NCBI GenBank assembly: GCA_958296005.1
Contig: CATQHQ010000001.1
Location: 1,115,652-1,179,651, forward strand
From: Longimicrobiales bacterium
GTDB lineage: Bacteria > Gemmatimonadota > Gemmatimonadetes > Longimicrobiales > Gaopeijiaceae
Direction: 5' to 3'
DNA length: 64,000 nt
The translations under genes were made by a program, and so were the position numbers. Positions within the stretch are counted from its first letter, which is position 1; each line of letters begins with the position of its first letter. The notes below the pieces were generated by a model. That model was given only the letters and a program-made list of their open reading frames with translations. It was not told the DNA's origin and searched no databases. This document shows, piece by piece, positions 42,995 to 51,045 of this stretch.

Positions 42995-44743
42995 ATGACG
43001 AAGCGCGCCGGAGTTTCCAGGTCGAGCCTCAAGAACGCCTTTCGCGAGATCATCTGGCCCCGGCGGCGGCTCGTGCTGCTGGGGCTCGTGCTGATCCTCC
43101 TCAACCGGTTGGCGGGGTTGGTGCTTCCCGCGTCGACCCGCTACCTGATCGACAACGTGATCGCCGACGGGAACCTCACGCTCCTCTACTGGCTGGTGGG
43201 GGCCGTGGGAAGCGCGGTCGTGGTGCAGTCGGGCACTTCCTACGCACTGACGATGCTGCTGAGCGTCGAGGCGCAGCACCTCATCGCCAACCTGCGGTCC
43301 CAGGTGCAGAAGCACGTGCTCGAGCTCCCGATCCGCGTGTTCGACAACACCAAGTCGGGCGAACTCGTGTCGCGGATCATGAACGACGTCGAAGGCGTGC
43401 GGAACCTGGTCGGCACGGGCCTCGTGCAGCTGGTCGGGGGCACGGTCACCGCGATCGTGGCGTTGGTGTTCCTGGTGACGATCAGCCCGATCATGACGTT
43501 GTTGGCGGTCGGACCGCTGGTCGGCTTCGCCCTCGTGTCGACCAAGGCGTTCAAGACGTTGCGGCCTGCGTTCCGCGAGCGGGGCCAGATCACCGCCGAA
43601 GTGACGGGACGGCTTACCGAGGCGCTGGGCGGAATCCGCATCATCAAGGGGTTCAGCGCAGTGCGCAAGGAAGAGGAGGTCTTCCGCGCCGGGGTCATGC
43701 GCATCTTCGCCAACGTGAAGACGACGCTCACGATGTCCAGCATGGTGACGAGCCTGGGCGCGTTCTTCATGGGACTGGCCGGCGTCCTGATCATGGCCTA
43801 CGGCGGCCGGCTGGTGATCGGCGGCGAGCTGACCGTCGGCGAGCTCTTCTCGTTCACGATCTTCCTGGGGTTCCTGGTGGCGCCGGTCGTGCAGATGGCG
43901 AACATCGGCACCCAGATGACGGAGGCGTTCGCCGGGCTGGACCGGACGGCGGAGTTGTTGTCGTGGCCTCGGGAGGACGACGATCCGCGACGGGCGGCGC
44001 CGATGCCGCCGGTGGGCGGGCGCATCGTCTTCGAGGACGTGCACTTCCGCTACGAGGACGACAAGCCCGTCCTGAAGGGGATCGACTTCGAGGCGCGGCC
44101 GGGGATGGTGGTGGCGCTGGTGGGCAGCTCGGGGTCCGGCAAGTCCACGATAGCGGGCTTGGCGTCGTCGTTCCTGGAGCCGGAGGAGGGGCAGGTGCTC
44201 GTGGACGGCGTGGACCTGCGCGACGTGAAGCTGGAGTCGTACCGCGCCCAGCTGGGGCTCGTGCTGCAAGACGACTTCCTGTTCGACGGCACGATCCGCG
44301 AGAACCTGCACTTTGCCCGGCCAGACGCGCCCGACGCCGATGTGGAGCGGGCGGCGGAGCAGGCGTACGTGACCGAGTTCACGGCGCGGTTCCCCGACGG
44401 ACTGGACACGGTGATCGGGGAACGGGGGGTCAAGCTGTCGGGCGGGCAGCGCCAGCGGGTGACGATCGCGCGCGCGTTGCTGTCGGACCCCCGCATCCTG
44501 GTGCTCGACGAGGCGACCTCGAGCTTGGACACTGAGAGCGAGGCGCTGATTCAGAAGAGCTTGGCGGAGCTGATGCGAGGCCGCACGACGCTGGTGATCG
44601 CGCACCGCCTCTCGACGATCCAGCGCGCCGATCTCATCCTGGTGATCGAGGACGGCCAGATCGCCGAGCGCGGCAAGCACGAGGAGCTGATGGCGCGGAA
44701 GGGCCGGTACCACCAGCTGTACACGGTGCAGGCGCGAATCTGA
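42995..44743 (+). CDS. MsbA-like ABC exporter (fused permease and ATPase)
   Basis: 582 residues from ATG. Six membrane helices fill residues 1-320. The ATPase has Walker A VGSSGSGKSTIAG, the Q-loop VLQDDFLFDG, signature LSGGQRQRVTIARALL, Walker B ILVLDEATSSLD and switch His IAHRLSTI. The TM part resembles MsbA/LmrA lipid or drug exporters. It follows the dehydrogenase with a 13-base gap. Substrate unknown. Confidence 0.94.
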   Translation: MTKRAGVSRSSLKNAFREIIWPRRRLVLLGLVLILLNRLAGLVLPASTRYLIDNVIADGNLTLLYWLVGAVGSAVVVQSGTSYALTMLLSVEAQHLIANLRSQVQKHVLELPIRVFDNTKSGELVSRIMNDVEGVRNLVGTGLVQLVGGTVTAIVALVFLVTISPIMTLLAVGPLVGFALVSTKAFKTLRPAFRERGQITAEVTGRLTEALGGIRIIKGFSAVRKEEEVFRAGVMRIFANVKTTLTMSSMVTSLGAFFMGLAGVLIMAYGGRLVIGGELTVGELFSFTIFLGFLVAPVVQMANIGTQMTEAFAGLDRTAELLSWPREDDDPRRAAPMPPVGGRIVFEDVHFRYEDDKPVLKGIDFEARPGMVVALVGSSGSGKSTIAGLASSFLEPEEGQVLVDGVDLRDVKLESYRAQLGLVLQDDFLFDGTIRENLHFARPDAPDADVERAAEQAYVTEFTARFPDGLDTVIGERGVKLSGGQRQRVTIARALLSDPRILVLDEATSSLDTESEALIQKSLAELMRGRTTLVIAHRLSTIQRADLILVIEDGQIAERGKHEELMARKGRYHQLYTVQARI

Positions 44744-44841
44744 AGCGCTAGTCTGACCAGGAGGCGGGACGTGCTGTCGCGCTCGTGCCTAGTGTTGCGA
44801 TCCCCTCGCGTGTGGCACCTCCGGCGATATGAGCTCCACCG

Positions 44842-45075
44842 GTGTTGGCGGCGCGGCGGGGGGTGACGCGGCGCCACTTTCGGCATCTGATGCGCCGGTT
44901 CGAGGCGGAGGGCGACGGTGTTGCGGTCCACCGGCTGCGGGGCCGGAGGTCGAACCGGGCGCTGGCACCGGAGGTGAGCGCCGAGATGGTCCGAGGATGG
45001 CGGGCGGCGGCGGGACTGTGGAAACGCAGGCGCAAGCGGGCCAAGCACCGGAGTCGGCGGCCGGCCACGTCCTGG
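44842..45075 (+). pseudogene. ISNCY-type transposase remnant, truncated and internally deleted
   Basis: A fragment reading ARRGVTRRHFRHLMRRFEAE, HRLRGRRSNRAL and then RAAAGLWKRRRKRAKHRSRR matches the N-terminal helix-turn-helix and basic region of ISNCY-type transposases. A TGA is in frame just upstream of the GTG. About 35 residues between RALAPE and VSAEMVRGW are missing, and the catalytic domain is absent. It lies in the 504-base gap between the ABC exporter and the beta-propeller, which otherwise holds no gene. No terminal repeats were found. Confidence 0.75.
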
Positions 45076-45167
45076 ACCCATCCCGGTCCCGCCCGGCCGA
45101 GGCGTTCCGATGACCCGGCCCGGTCCCGCAATCCGCGCCGTAGGCACACGGCACGAAAACGATCATC

Positions 45168-45196
45168 TTGACATTGGTTGCCCTAACGACATACTT
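45168..45196 (+). promoter_or_regulatory. Promoter candidate for the beta-propeller gene
   Basis: TTGACA at 45,168-45,173 is a perfect -35 box. After 17 bases ATACTT at 45,191-45,196 is a fair -10 box. The gene's ATG lies 51 bases downstream. Such a consensus-like site is rare in this GC-rich window and fits a gene of foreign composition. No experiment supports it. Confidence 0.4.
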
Positions 45197-45247
45197 CATG
45201 GTCGCCGTGGTTCGCACGGCCCGTGTTCTTGCTCCCGGGTCAGCGTA

Positions 45248-46408
45248 ATGCAAAGAATAGCCGGACGTTCCCATGGACTGCGCCGATTCGGCCGTCGTCT
45301 TATAGTGCGTGCCTTCTGCCATGTTTCGGCCATCCCTCTTCTGACGTTCGGCTCGCCGACCGCCGCCTTCGCCCAAACCCAGCTTGGCGAGCAAGCGGTC
45401 GTGACCATCGACGGCGAAGCCCTTCAGTGGTCAGGTGTGGTGGCAACGGACGCCAACGATTCCCTGTTGGCTGTAATGACCGAAAGTGATCCGGTGTTGC
45501 ATCTTTTTCTCATCAGAGATGGGAGACATGTTGCCAGCTGGGGCAGAAGGGGAGAGGGCCCGGGAGAGTTCGAATCGTCCGCTGGCATGGCTTTGGCCGG
45601 GGACCGGGTTTATGCGCTTGATACGACTCAGCGTCGTATCGCTATCTTCGACCTGGCAGGAGTGCTTATCGAATCCACATTACTCAATGATCTACCTTTT
45701 CCATTCGCGGACAGGCTACACCGGGCCAGGGGAGACACCGTATTTATCGGTGCGTTCGAGCCGATGGGCCAGGGCCGGACCGTGACCGCCTGGACATCCG
45801 ACGGATTCGCCAAAGAAGTACTCGCATATCAAGCTGGAACCCGAGACGACCTAATACGTCTCGAGGCACCAGACGCACCAGGTCTAACGCTTCCAGGCCC
45901 GTTTCGCACTCGACCCCTTTGGTCGGTCGACCAAGTCTCCGGCAACATCTTGTACTGGCCTGGTCAGGGACGTGACATTCAAGTCATCGGTCTGGACGGA
46001 AGCATTGACGAAACAATTCCTCTGCCGGTTGACGACTTGTTGGAAGTTACATCAGAGGACCGGGAGCATTGGATTCAGACAGGCATTCCCAGGGATTTCC
46101 AGGGGATCCGGGCCTTTGAGCCCTTAAGACGTGTTGCACGAGACATAGTTGAGTTTCCAGAACACCATCCTCTTCTTTACAATATAATAAGCGGACCGCA
46201 CAACACTATGTGGCTCCGCCGCACCCCGAATGGTCGCAGTCAGATTATTTGGGACGTTGTGACTTCCCGCGGTACGAGTAGGGTCTTGTTGTCCAGAGGT
46301 CAGAAGTTGCTAGGTCTACACAGTGGCTACGCCGTCATCTTGATGACCGACGACATTGGTCAAGAAGTTGTTGAGTTGCGCCTTGTGCAGGAGCTTGGGA
46401 GGAACTAG
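45248..46408 (+). CDS. Exported 6-bladed beta-propeller protein, lower-GC
   Basis: 386 residues from ATG. A long basic N-terminus and signal peptide end TAAFAQTQLG. The body has propeller-like phrases: DPVLHLFLIRDGRHVASWGRRGEGPGEF, where GRxGxGPGEF is typical of 6-bladed propeller proteins in the BF2222-like group, and RVYALDTTQRRIAIFDLAG. It ends without a membrane anchor. Codon use is A/T-rich compared with flanking genes, with phrases such as TACAATATAATAAG, suggesting transfer. It lies between a transposase remnant and a HEPN/MNT pair. Confidence 0.75.
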   Translation: MQRIAGRSHGLRRFGRRLIVRAFCHVSAIPLLTFGSPTAAFAQTQLGEQAVVTIDGEALQWSGVVATDANDSLLAVMTESDPVLHLFLIRDGRHVASWGRRGEGPGEFESSAGMALAGDRVYALDTTQRRIAIFDLAGVLIESTLLNDLPFPFADRLHRARGDTVFIGAFEPMGQGRTVTAWTSDGFAKEVLAYQAGTRDDLIRLEAPDAPGLTLPGPFRTRPLWSVDQVSGNILYWPGQGRDIQVIGLDGSIDETIPLPVDDLLEVTSEDREHWIQTGIPRDFQGIRAFEPLRRVARDIVEFPEHHPLLYNIISGPHNTMWLRRTPNGRSQIIWDVVTSRGTSRVLLSRGQKLLGLHSGYAVILMTDDIGQEVVELRLVQELGRN

Positions 46409-46489
46409 CATGAAAAAGCAATCTATACCGACAAATATTTCCTTTGCGGCCTAATTGGAAGAGCAACGGATCGAAGCCGGGCAACTACG

Positions 46490-46717
46490 TTACACATTGA
46501 TGCCCTTTCCCGTCCAAAGTTCCCGAAGGTTGTCCACCTGTCGGCTCGGCTCGAGACCAGCAAACACCACCAAGTCCAGGTCCGACTCGGGCCGCGAGGT
46601 CCACTTCATCCGGAAGCCGTAGGCCCAGCCGTCCGTGGCGGGGAGGTAACGGTCGATCAGCTCCACAACGAGCCGGTGATGGTCGCTCGTCAGATCGATC
46701 TCGCCGTTTAGTCCCAT
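46490..46717 (-). CDS. MNT-type minimal nucleotidyltransferase, shortened and with altered motif
   Basis: 75 residues from ATG. WAYGFRMKWTSRPESDLDLVVF is the nucleotidyltransferase core G-S-x10-D-x-D, but the Ser is Phe here (GF). It ends at TAA soon after LRELWTGKGINV, before the strand that in full-length proteins carries the third Asp. It overlaps the HEPN gene by 10 bases. In HEPN/MNT pairs the MNT is an antitoxin that AMPylates the HEPN toxin. This copy may be inactive, or work only by binding. Confidence 0.75.
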   Translation of the reverse strand: MGLNGEIDLTSDHHRLVVELIDRYLPATDGWAYGFRMKWTSRPESDLDLVVFAGLEPSRQVDNLRELWTGKGINV

Positions 46718-47124
46718 CGTGCTCCGGTCATGGTCTCGTAGAGGGCAGCGGCGTCCGCGATGAAGTCGCCGGTGGCTGCCAGACAGTCATCGGCCTTCAA
46801 CAGGCTGTAGTCATGAGAGGTGCCCACGCGATGCTCGGCGTAGGTTAGCCATCGCTCCACCGGACTGACAAGTAAGTAGTTCTCGAACGCGAGCCGGAAG
46901 ATCGGCTTGGGGCTGTTGGGAGCATCGGCTACCCCTAGCTCTTCCACCAAGTACCGCTTCAGAGTCTTCCACATGCGGTCGTAGCACATCTTGAAGCGGC
47001 GGATGACCGACTCGGCGACTGCGTCCTGCGTTACTTCGGGCAACGATGGGTCAAGCTGGCGGTAGTTCGCGTACTGCTCCTGAAGCCGTGCCAGCGAGAG
47101 CCGGAAACTGCCGTAGTCGATCAT
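46708..47124 (-). CDS. HEPN-domain HI0074-family partner of MNT
   Basis: 138 residues from an ATG overlapping the HsdM remnant's stop (ATGA). It is an all-helical protein with LSLARLQEQYANY and VIRRFKMCYDRMWKTLKRYL, the pattern of HI0074/nucleotidyltransferase substrate-binding (HEPN) proteins. The HEPN R-x4-6-H RNase motif is not clear. With the MNT gene it forms a toxin-antitoxin-like pair. It lies downstream of a methyltransferase tail, as such pairs often do inside restriction loci. Confidence 0.83.
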   Translation of the reverse strand: MIDYGSFRLSLARLQEQYANYRQLDPSLPEVTQDAVAESVIRRFKMCYDRMWKTLKRYLVEELGVADAPNSPKPIFRLAFENYLLVSPVERWLTYAEHRVGTSHDYSLLKADDCLAATGDFIADAAALYETMTGARWD

Positions 47125-47363
47125 TCCGATGGACGATCTTCCAGAGAGGGGAAACCGAGGGACCTCAAGTTCGCCTCAATGGCTGTGTTCAGCCGCCTAG
47201 CCTCCGTCACCTGCTCCCGCCACTCGGCCGCCAAGCGCCGCGTCTTGTCCTCGAAGGCCTCGTCGTTTTCGCTGTGCCATGTCGCGTCCTTAGCCTTGGC
47301 TCGGTCTCGCGGGGACGACCACGGTACTCGGTGCTGATGGTCAAGGCGTGCCCCCTCCAGCAC
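47121..47363 (-). pseudogene. hsdM: C-terminal remnant of a type I restriction methyltransferase (HsdM)
   Basis: A frame of 80 codons from GTG whose last ~45 residues, WHSENDEAFEDKTRRLAAEW and EQVTEARRLNTAIEANLRSL, match the HsdM C-terminal helix (pattern FExKMxxLxxxLxEQxxExxxLdxxIrxNLxxLGy). The methylase catalytic domain is absent; the frame runs straight into the end of thyX, which it overlaps by 23 bases. The HsdM stop overlaps the HEPN start. It looks like a larger restriction island, with hsdM and its other subunits lost by deletion up to thyX. The exact breakpoint is not visible. Confidence 0.65.
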
Positions 47364-48393
47364 CCGCGGCTCCTCTCGGGACCGCCGCCTGCATTTCCTC
47401 GGCCACTTCGGCGGCGTCGCGCATCTTGTCGAGATCCAGGTCGAATTCGGGCACGGGCCCAGGCTCTAGCTTGGCCTTGAGCTCGCGGACTTCACGGGGA
47501 GATAGGCCGCACTGCGCCAAGTCGTCGTCCGACAGGGTGGTGCCGGGGCGTGCGGCCAGACCGTCGTCGGCCACCGAGACCAAGCGCGCAAGGGCGTTGA
47601 TCTCGCCTCGGGACAGGCGGCTGCCCATGACTTGGTAGTCGATCCACGCCTCGTAGCTCAGTGGAGCGACCCGCTTGGCCATTCCCGCCATCACCCGACC
47701 GTATTCCTGTATCTCCCACTGGGCATGGGGGTCCACGCGAAGGGTCAGGAAGTGGAGGAGGTTGTGCAGGTCGATCTTCCAGTACCACTGGGTGTAAGTG
47801 GAAAGAGGCAGGTCGATTCGCGCCAGCTCTCGGGCGACGTCATTTTCGACCAGCCACGTGTAGTCGGCGGCGGCCCGGCTTCGAACGGCGTTCCAGCGCT
47901 CGACGGACTCGCGGTAGAAGTCGGAGCTTGGGGCCAGTCCGTCGGCGTCGAACCCCGGCAGCGCCGACTGCTTTGCGCGACCCTGATTGTTGCTGGGGCT
48001 CTGTAGCGCGAAATGCTCCTCCTCGGGTTTGTAGAAGAGAAGCGGCATGAGCGAGTAGCGTCCGCTGTACTCGTTCACCGAGGCCGTGCGGTGACGAATC
48101 CACTGGCGGGCGACGAAGATCGGCATCGCGCAGTGGAACTTGAGTTCGACCATCTCCGAGGGCGTGGTGTGGAGGTGCCGGCGGAGGTAGCGGACCAGCC
48201 CCCGGGTCTGGGAGACCTTGCGGGTGCCGTAGCCGTAGCTGACTCGGGCAGCGCGCTCCACGTCGTCGTCGGTGCCCATGTAGTCCACGAGGGCGACGAA
48301 GCCGTGGTCGAGGACGCGGAAGTACCCGCCGAGGATCTCTTCCGCAGCCGGGACGGTGGGACGGCGCGTCTGGTGGACGGGGGGCGAAGCCAT
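47341..48393 (-). CDS. thyX: Flavin-dependent thymidylate synthase ThyX
   Basis: 350 residues from ATG. The ThyX motif RHRTASVNEYSGRYS is at about residues 100-114 (R-H-R-x-x-S-x-N-E-x-S-x-R-Y). EMVELKFHCAMPIFVARQW precedes it. ThyX makes dTMP from dUMP using FAD, NADPH and methylene-folate. The protein has an extra C-terminal ~80 residues (LSRGEINALARLVS, LSPREVRELKAKL) beyond the usual length. Its 3' end abuts the HsdM remnant. The 223 bases upstream hold its promoter and a short inverted repeat, with no gene. Confidence 0.96.
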   Translation of the reverse strand: MASPPVHQTRRPTVPAAEEILGGYFRVLDHGFVALVDYMGTDDDVERAARVSYGYGTRKVSQTRGLVRYLRRHLHTTPSEMVELKFHCAMPIFVARQWIRHRTASVNEYSGRYSLMPLLFYKPEEEHFALQSPSNNQGRAKQSALPGFDADGLAPSSDFYRESVERWNAVRSRAAADYTWLVENDVARELARIDLPLSTYTQWYWKIDLHNLLHFLTLRVDPHAQWEIQEYGRVMAGMAKRVAPLSYEAWIDYQVMGSRLSRGEINALARLVSVADDGLAARPGTTLSDDDLAQCGLSPREVRELKAKLEPGPVPEFDLDLDKMRDAAEVAEEMQAAVPRGAAGAGGGTP

Positions 48394-48616
48394 GGCTGGA
48401 TCGGCGGGAGCGGCAATGGGGGTCGGCTACGACACGCGAATTGTACCCGGTTCGCGAACAGCGGGCGAATCCCGGAACGGCACCTTTGGACCACGCCCTA
48501 CCTCCTAGATGCGACTCGCCGCCAAGGCGTGCAGTCTCTCCATTACTGGCCGAGTCCACCTCCGCGTTGAATACTGATGCGTTCCGACAAGCCCTCCAGA
48601 CAGAAAGCGACACGCC

Positions 48617-49198
48617 ATGAGAGCCCGAGCTTCTCGAGCCGCCTCCCGTCTCATCGTCCTGCTTCTCGCCGGCGCCTGCTCCGGCCCTGCGGACGGCCCC
48701 GACGCGGCCGACGCCCCGCCGGCCCCCGAGCCCCACCCCGAGGAAGCGGCAGTTGTCGCCGTCGTCGAGCAGCTCTTCGAGGCGATGCGGACCAACGACG
48801 GGGAGATGGCCGCCGCCGTCTTCCACCCCGACGCCCGGCTCGGTCGCGCGACCGAGGAGGGCATCTCGTTCAACCCGGTGGACGGCTTCGTGCAGGCAGT
48901 GGGAAGGCCCAAGGAGCAGGTGTGGGACGAGCCGATCTGGGACTGGACGGTGCGCGTGGACGGGCGGTTGGCCCAGATGTGGACCAAGTACGCCTTCTAC
49001 TTGGACGATGCGTTCAGCCATTGCGGGAGCGACGCCTTCGAGCTGTACAGGTCCGACTCGGGGTGGCAAGTCACCCAGCTGGTGGACACCAGCCGCCGGG
49101 AGGAATGCTGGTATCCGCCGGGGCGGGAGCCCGGAGAGGACGAAGCCGGAGAGGATGAAGCCGGAGAAGGCGAACCCAACGAAGGCGCGCAGCCGTGA
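48617..49198 (+). CDS. NTF2/SnoaL-like lipoprotein
   Basis: 193 residues from ATG. The lipoprotein signal ends LLLAGACSGPA. After a Pro/Ala linker comes an NTF2-like domain: VVAVVEQLFEAMRTNDGEM, AAAVFHPDARLG, DFAFQ-type strands such as MWTKYAFYLDDAFSHCGSDA and SGWQVTQLVDTSRREE. The tail is a run of Gly-Glu-Asp-Glu-Ala repeats. NTF2-like folds bind small hydrophobic ligands; the ligand is unknown. It is coupled to the M28 peptidase gene (GTGA). Confidence 0.8.
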   Translation: MRARASRAASRLIVLLLAGACSGPADGPDAADAPPAPEPHPEEAAVVAVVEQLFEAMRTNDGEMAAAVFHPDARLGRATEEGISFNPVDGFVQAVGRPKEQVWDEPIWDWTVRVDGRLAQMWTKYAFYLDDAFSHCGSDAFELYRSDSGWQVTQLVDTSRREECWYPPGREPGEDEAGEDEAGEGEPNEGAQP

Positions 49199-51045
49199 AC
49201 GGCACGCCGACCCCCAGCTTGCGCCCGATCCGCCTCGTCGCGGGAGGGCCTTGGGCCGTGGGCGTCCTCGTCGCCGCGTGTTCGGGTGCCGGTGCGCCGC
49301 CCGCGCCGTCGGCCGACGCGACGGCCCTCGCCCAAGCCGTGAAGGACCAGATCGCCACCGACGAACTGATGGCCTACTCGGCCGCGATCGCCGAGCACGT
49401 TCGACCGTCGGGGAGCCCTGGGGAGAACGCCGCGATCGACACGATCGTGGCGACGCTGGAGGCTCGCGGCGTGCCCGTCGCCGTCCACGAGATCATGGCG
49501 TACGCCAGCGATCCGGTGTCGGCGTCGGTGTCGGTGCCGGGAACGGACTTCAACCCCCGCGCCATCACAATGGCTTATTCGGCCGCCACGGGTCCCGGCG
49601 GCGTCGAGGGGACGGTCGTGGACATGGGCGGCTTGGCCGAGCTGCCGCGGTTGGAGACGGGCACCGGAGAACGACTGGTGGTGGAGGGCGAATCCTTCGG
49701 CGCCGAGCTTCCCAATCTGACGGGTGCGGTCGCCATCGTGGACGGACAGCCCCGCAACGTGCCCACGATCGTGCTGGAGCGCATGGGCGCCGCGGCGGTG
49801 GTCTTCGTCAACCCGGAGGAGCGCCTCAACGAGCTGATCGTGACCTCCACCTGGGGTAGCCCGTCGCTGATGAACTACCATCGGCTCCCGACCGTCCCCG
49901 TCGCCCAGATCGCCCGGAGCGCGGGGGAGGAGCTGCGGCGCCGGATCGCCGCCGGGCCCGTCCGCCTGCGAGTCGAGACGGAGCTGAGCACGGGGTGGAA
50001 GCCGATGCGGCTGGCGGTGGCGACGGTGGAGCCGGAGGCCGACGCGCCGTTCGTGCTGCTGGGCGGTCACATCGACGGCTGGCACCACGCGGCCACCGAC
50101 GAGGCGGCGTCCAACGCGGCGATGCTGGCTCTCGCCCTGGCGTTTCACGAGGTGCGGGACCAGCTGCGCCACGGGCTTCGGATCGCATGGTGGCCGGGGC
50201 ACAGCAATGCCCGGTACGCCGGTTCGACTTGGTACGCCGACGAGTTCTTCGCCGACCTGCGCCTGCGGGGGCTGGCCTACATGAATATCGACGGCGTCGG
50301 CCAGATCGGCGCCAAGCGCTTCGGCGCGACGGCGTCCGAAGCCTTCGGAGGGTTCGCGGCCCGCGTGGTGGAGCAGTCGCAGGGCGTGGAGATCGCCGCT
50401 TCCCGGCCGAGCCGCAACTCGGATCAGGCGTTCAACGGGATCGGCCTTCCGCTGGTCCAATTCAACCACACCCGGCTGGCCGAAGACGGCGGCTACTGGT
50501 GGTGGCACACTCCCGACGACACCTACGACAAGATCGACGGGGACGTGCTCAAGACCGACACCGACCTCTACGCCGACGCCCTGGCGGAGATGCTGGCGGG
50601 CGCGCCGTACCCGGTCAGCCTGTCGGAACAGGTAGCGGCGTTGGGCGACGCCATAGCGGCACGGGACGAAGCGTCGGGCGGTGCCCTGGGACTCGGCGAA
50701 CAGCTGGGCGAACGCATGGCGCGGCTCCGGGACGCCGCCGAACGCCTCGACGCGCTGGCGTCGGCGGGCCGGGTGCGCCCGCTGGAGCAGGTCGCCGTCC
50801 TCCGGCCCCTCCATCGGGTCATGTACGTGCCCCTCAACGTCTACCACCCGGACCCTGGCGTCGCCTTGGGACCCTTGCCGGGCTTGGCCCCCGCCGCGGT
50901 CTTGGCCGACGAGAACGCCAACCCGGACCGCCGGGGCTTTGCCGCCTCGGTGCTGGCTCGGGAGCGAAACCGGTTGGTCGAAGCCGCGGACGACGCCCTG
51001 GCGGAGCTCCATCGCGTCTTGACGGCGGCGGAGGAGCGGAGGTGA
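49195..51045 (+). CDS. Lipoprotein M28-family peptidase with altered catalytic pair
   Basis: 616 residues from GTG. A lipobox-like VAACSG is near residue 30. A PA-type region (EGTVVDMGGLAEL, LPNLTGAVAIVDG) is inserted before the metal site. M28 metal motifs read GGHIDGWHH and TDEAASNAAML, then NIDGVG and WWWHTPDDTYDKID with the last His. At the place of the catalytic Glu pair (usually GEE-x-G-x-x-GS) stands PGHSNARYAGSTWY, so both Glu residues are replaced by Gly-His. It may be a binding protein or an unusual hydrolase. Confidence 0.85.
   Translation: MNGTPTPSLRPIRLVAGGPWAVGVLVAACSGAGAPPAPSADATALAQAVKDQIATDELMAYSAAIAEHVRPSGSPGENAAIDTIVATLEARGVPVAVHEIMAYASDPVSASVSVPGTDFNPRAITMAYSAATGPGGVEGTVVDMGGLAELPRLETGTGERLVVEGESFGAELPNLTGAVAIVDGQPRNVPTIVLERMGAAAVVFVNPEERLNELIVTSTWGSPSLMNYHRLPTVPVAQIARSAGEELRRRIAAGPVRLRVETELSTGWKPMRLAVATVEPEADAPFVLLGGHIDGWHHAATDEAASNAAMLALALAFHEVRDQLRHGLRIAWWPGHSNARYAGSTWYADEFFADLRLRGLAYMNIDGVGQIGAKRFGATASEAFGGFAARVVEQSQGVEIAASRPSRNSDQAFNGIGLPLVQFNHTRLAEDGGYWWWHTPDDTYDKIDGDVLKTDTDLYADALAEMLAGAPYPVSLSEQVAALGDAIAARDEASGGALGLGEQLGERMARLRDAAERLDALASAGRVRPLEQVAVLRPLHRVMYVPLNVYHPDPGVALGPLPGLAPAAVLADENANPDRRGFAASVLARERNRLVEAADDALAELHRVLTAAEERR

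Noticed and set aside
48430..48480. tRNA-like or hairpin sequence upstream of thyX (GCGAA, ten bases, TTCGC)
   Set aside because: No cloverleaf or conserved TTCGANTC loop could be built. It is left as a short inverted repeat in the promoter region.
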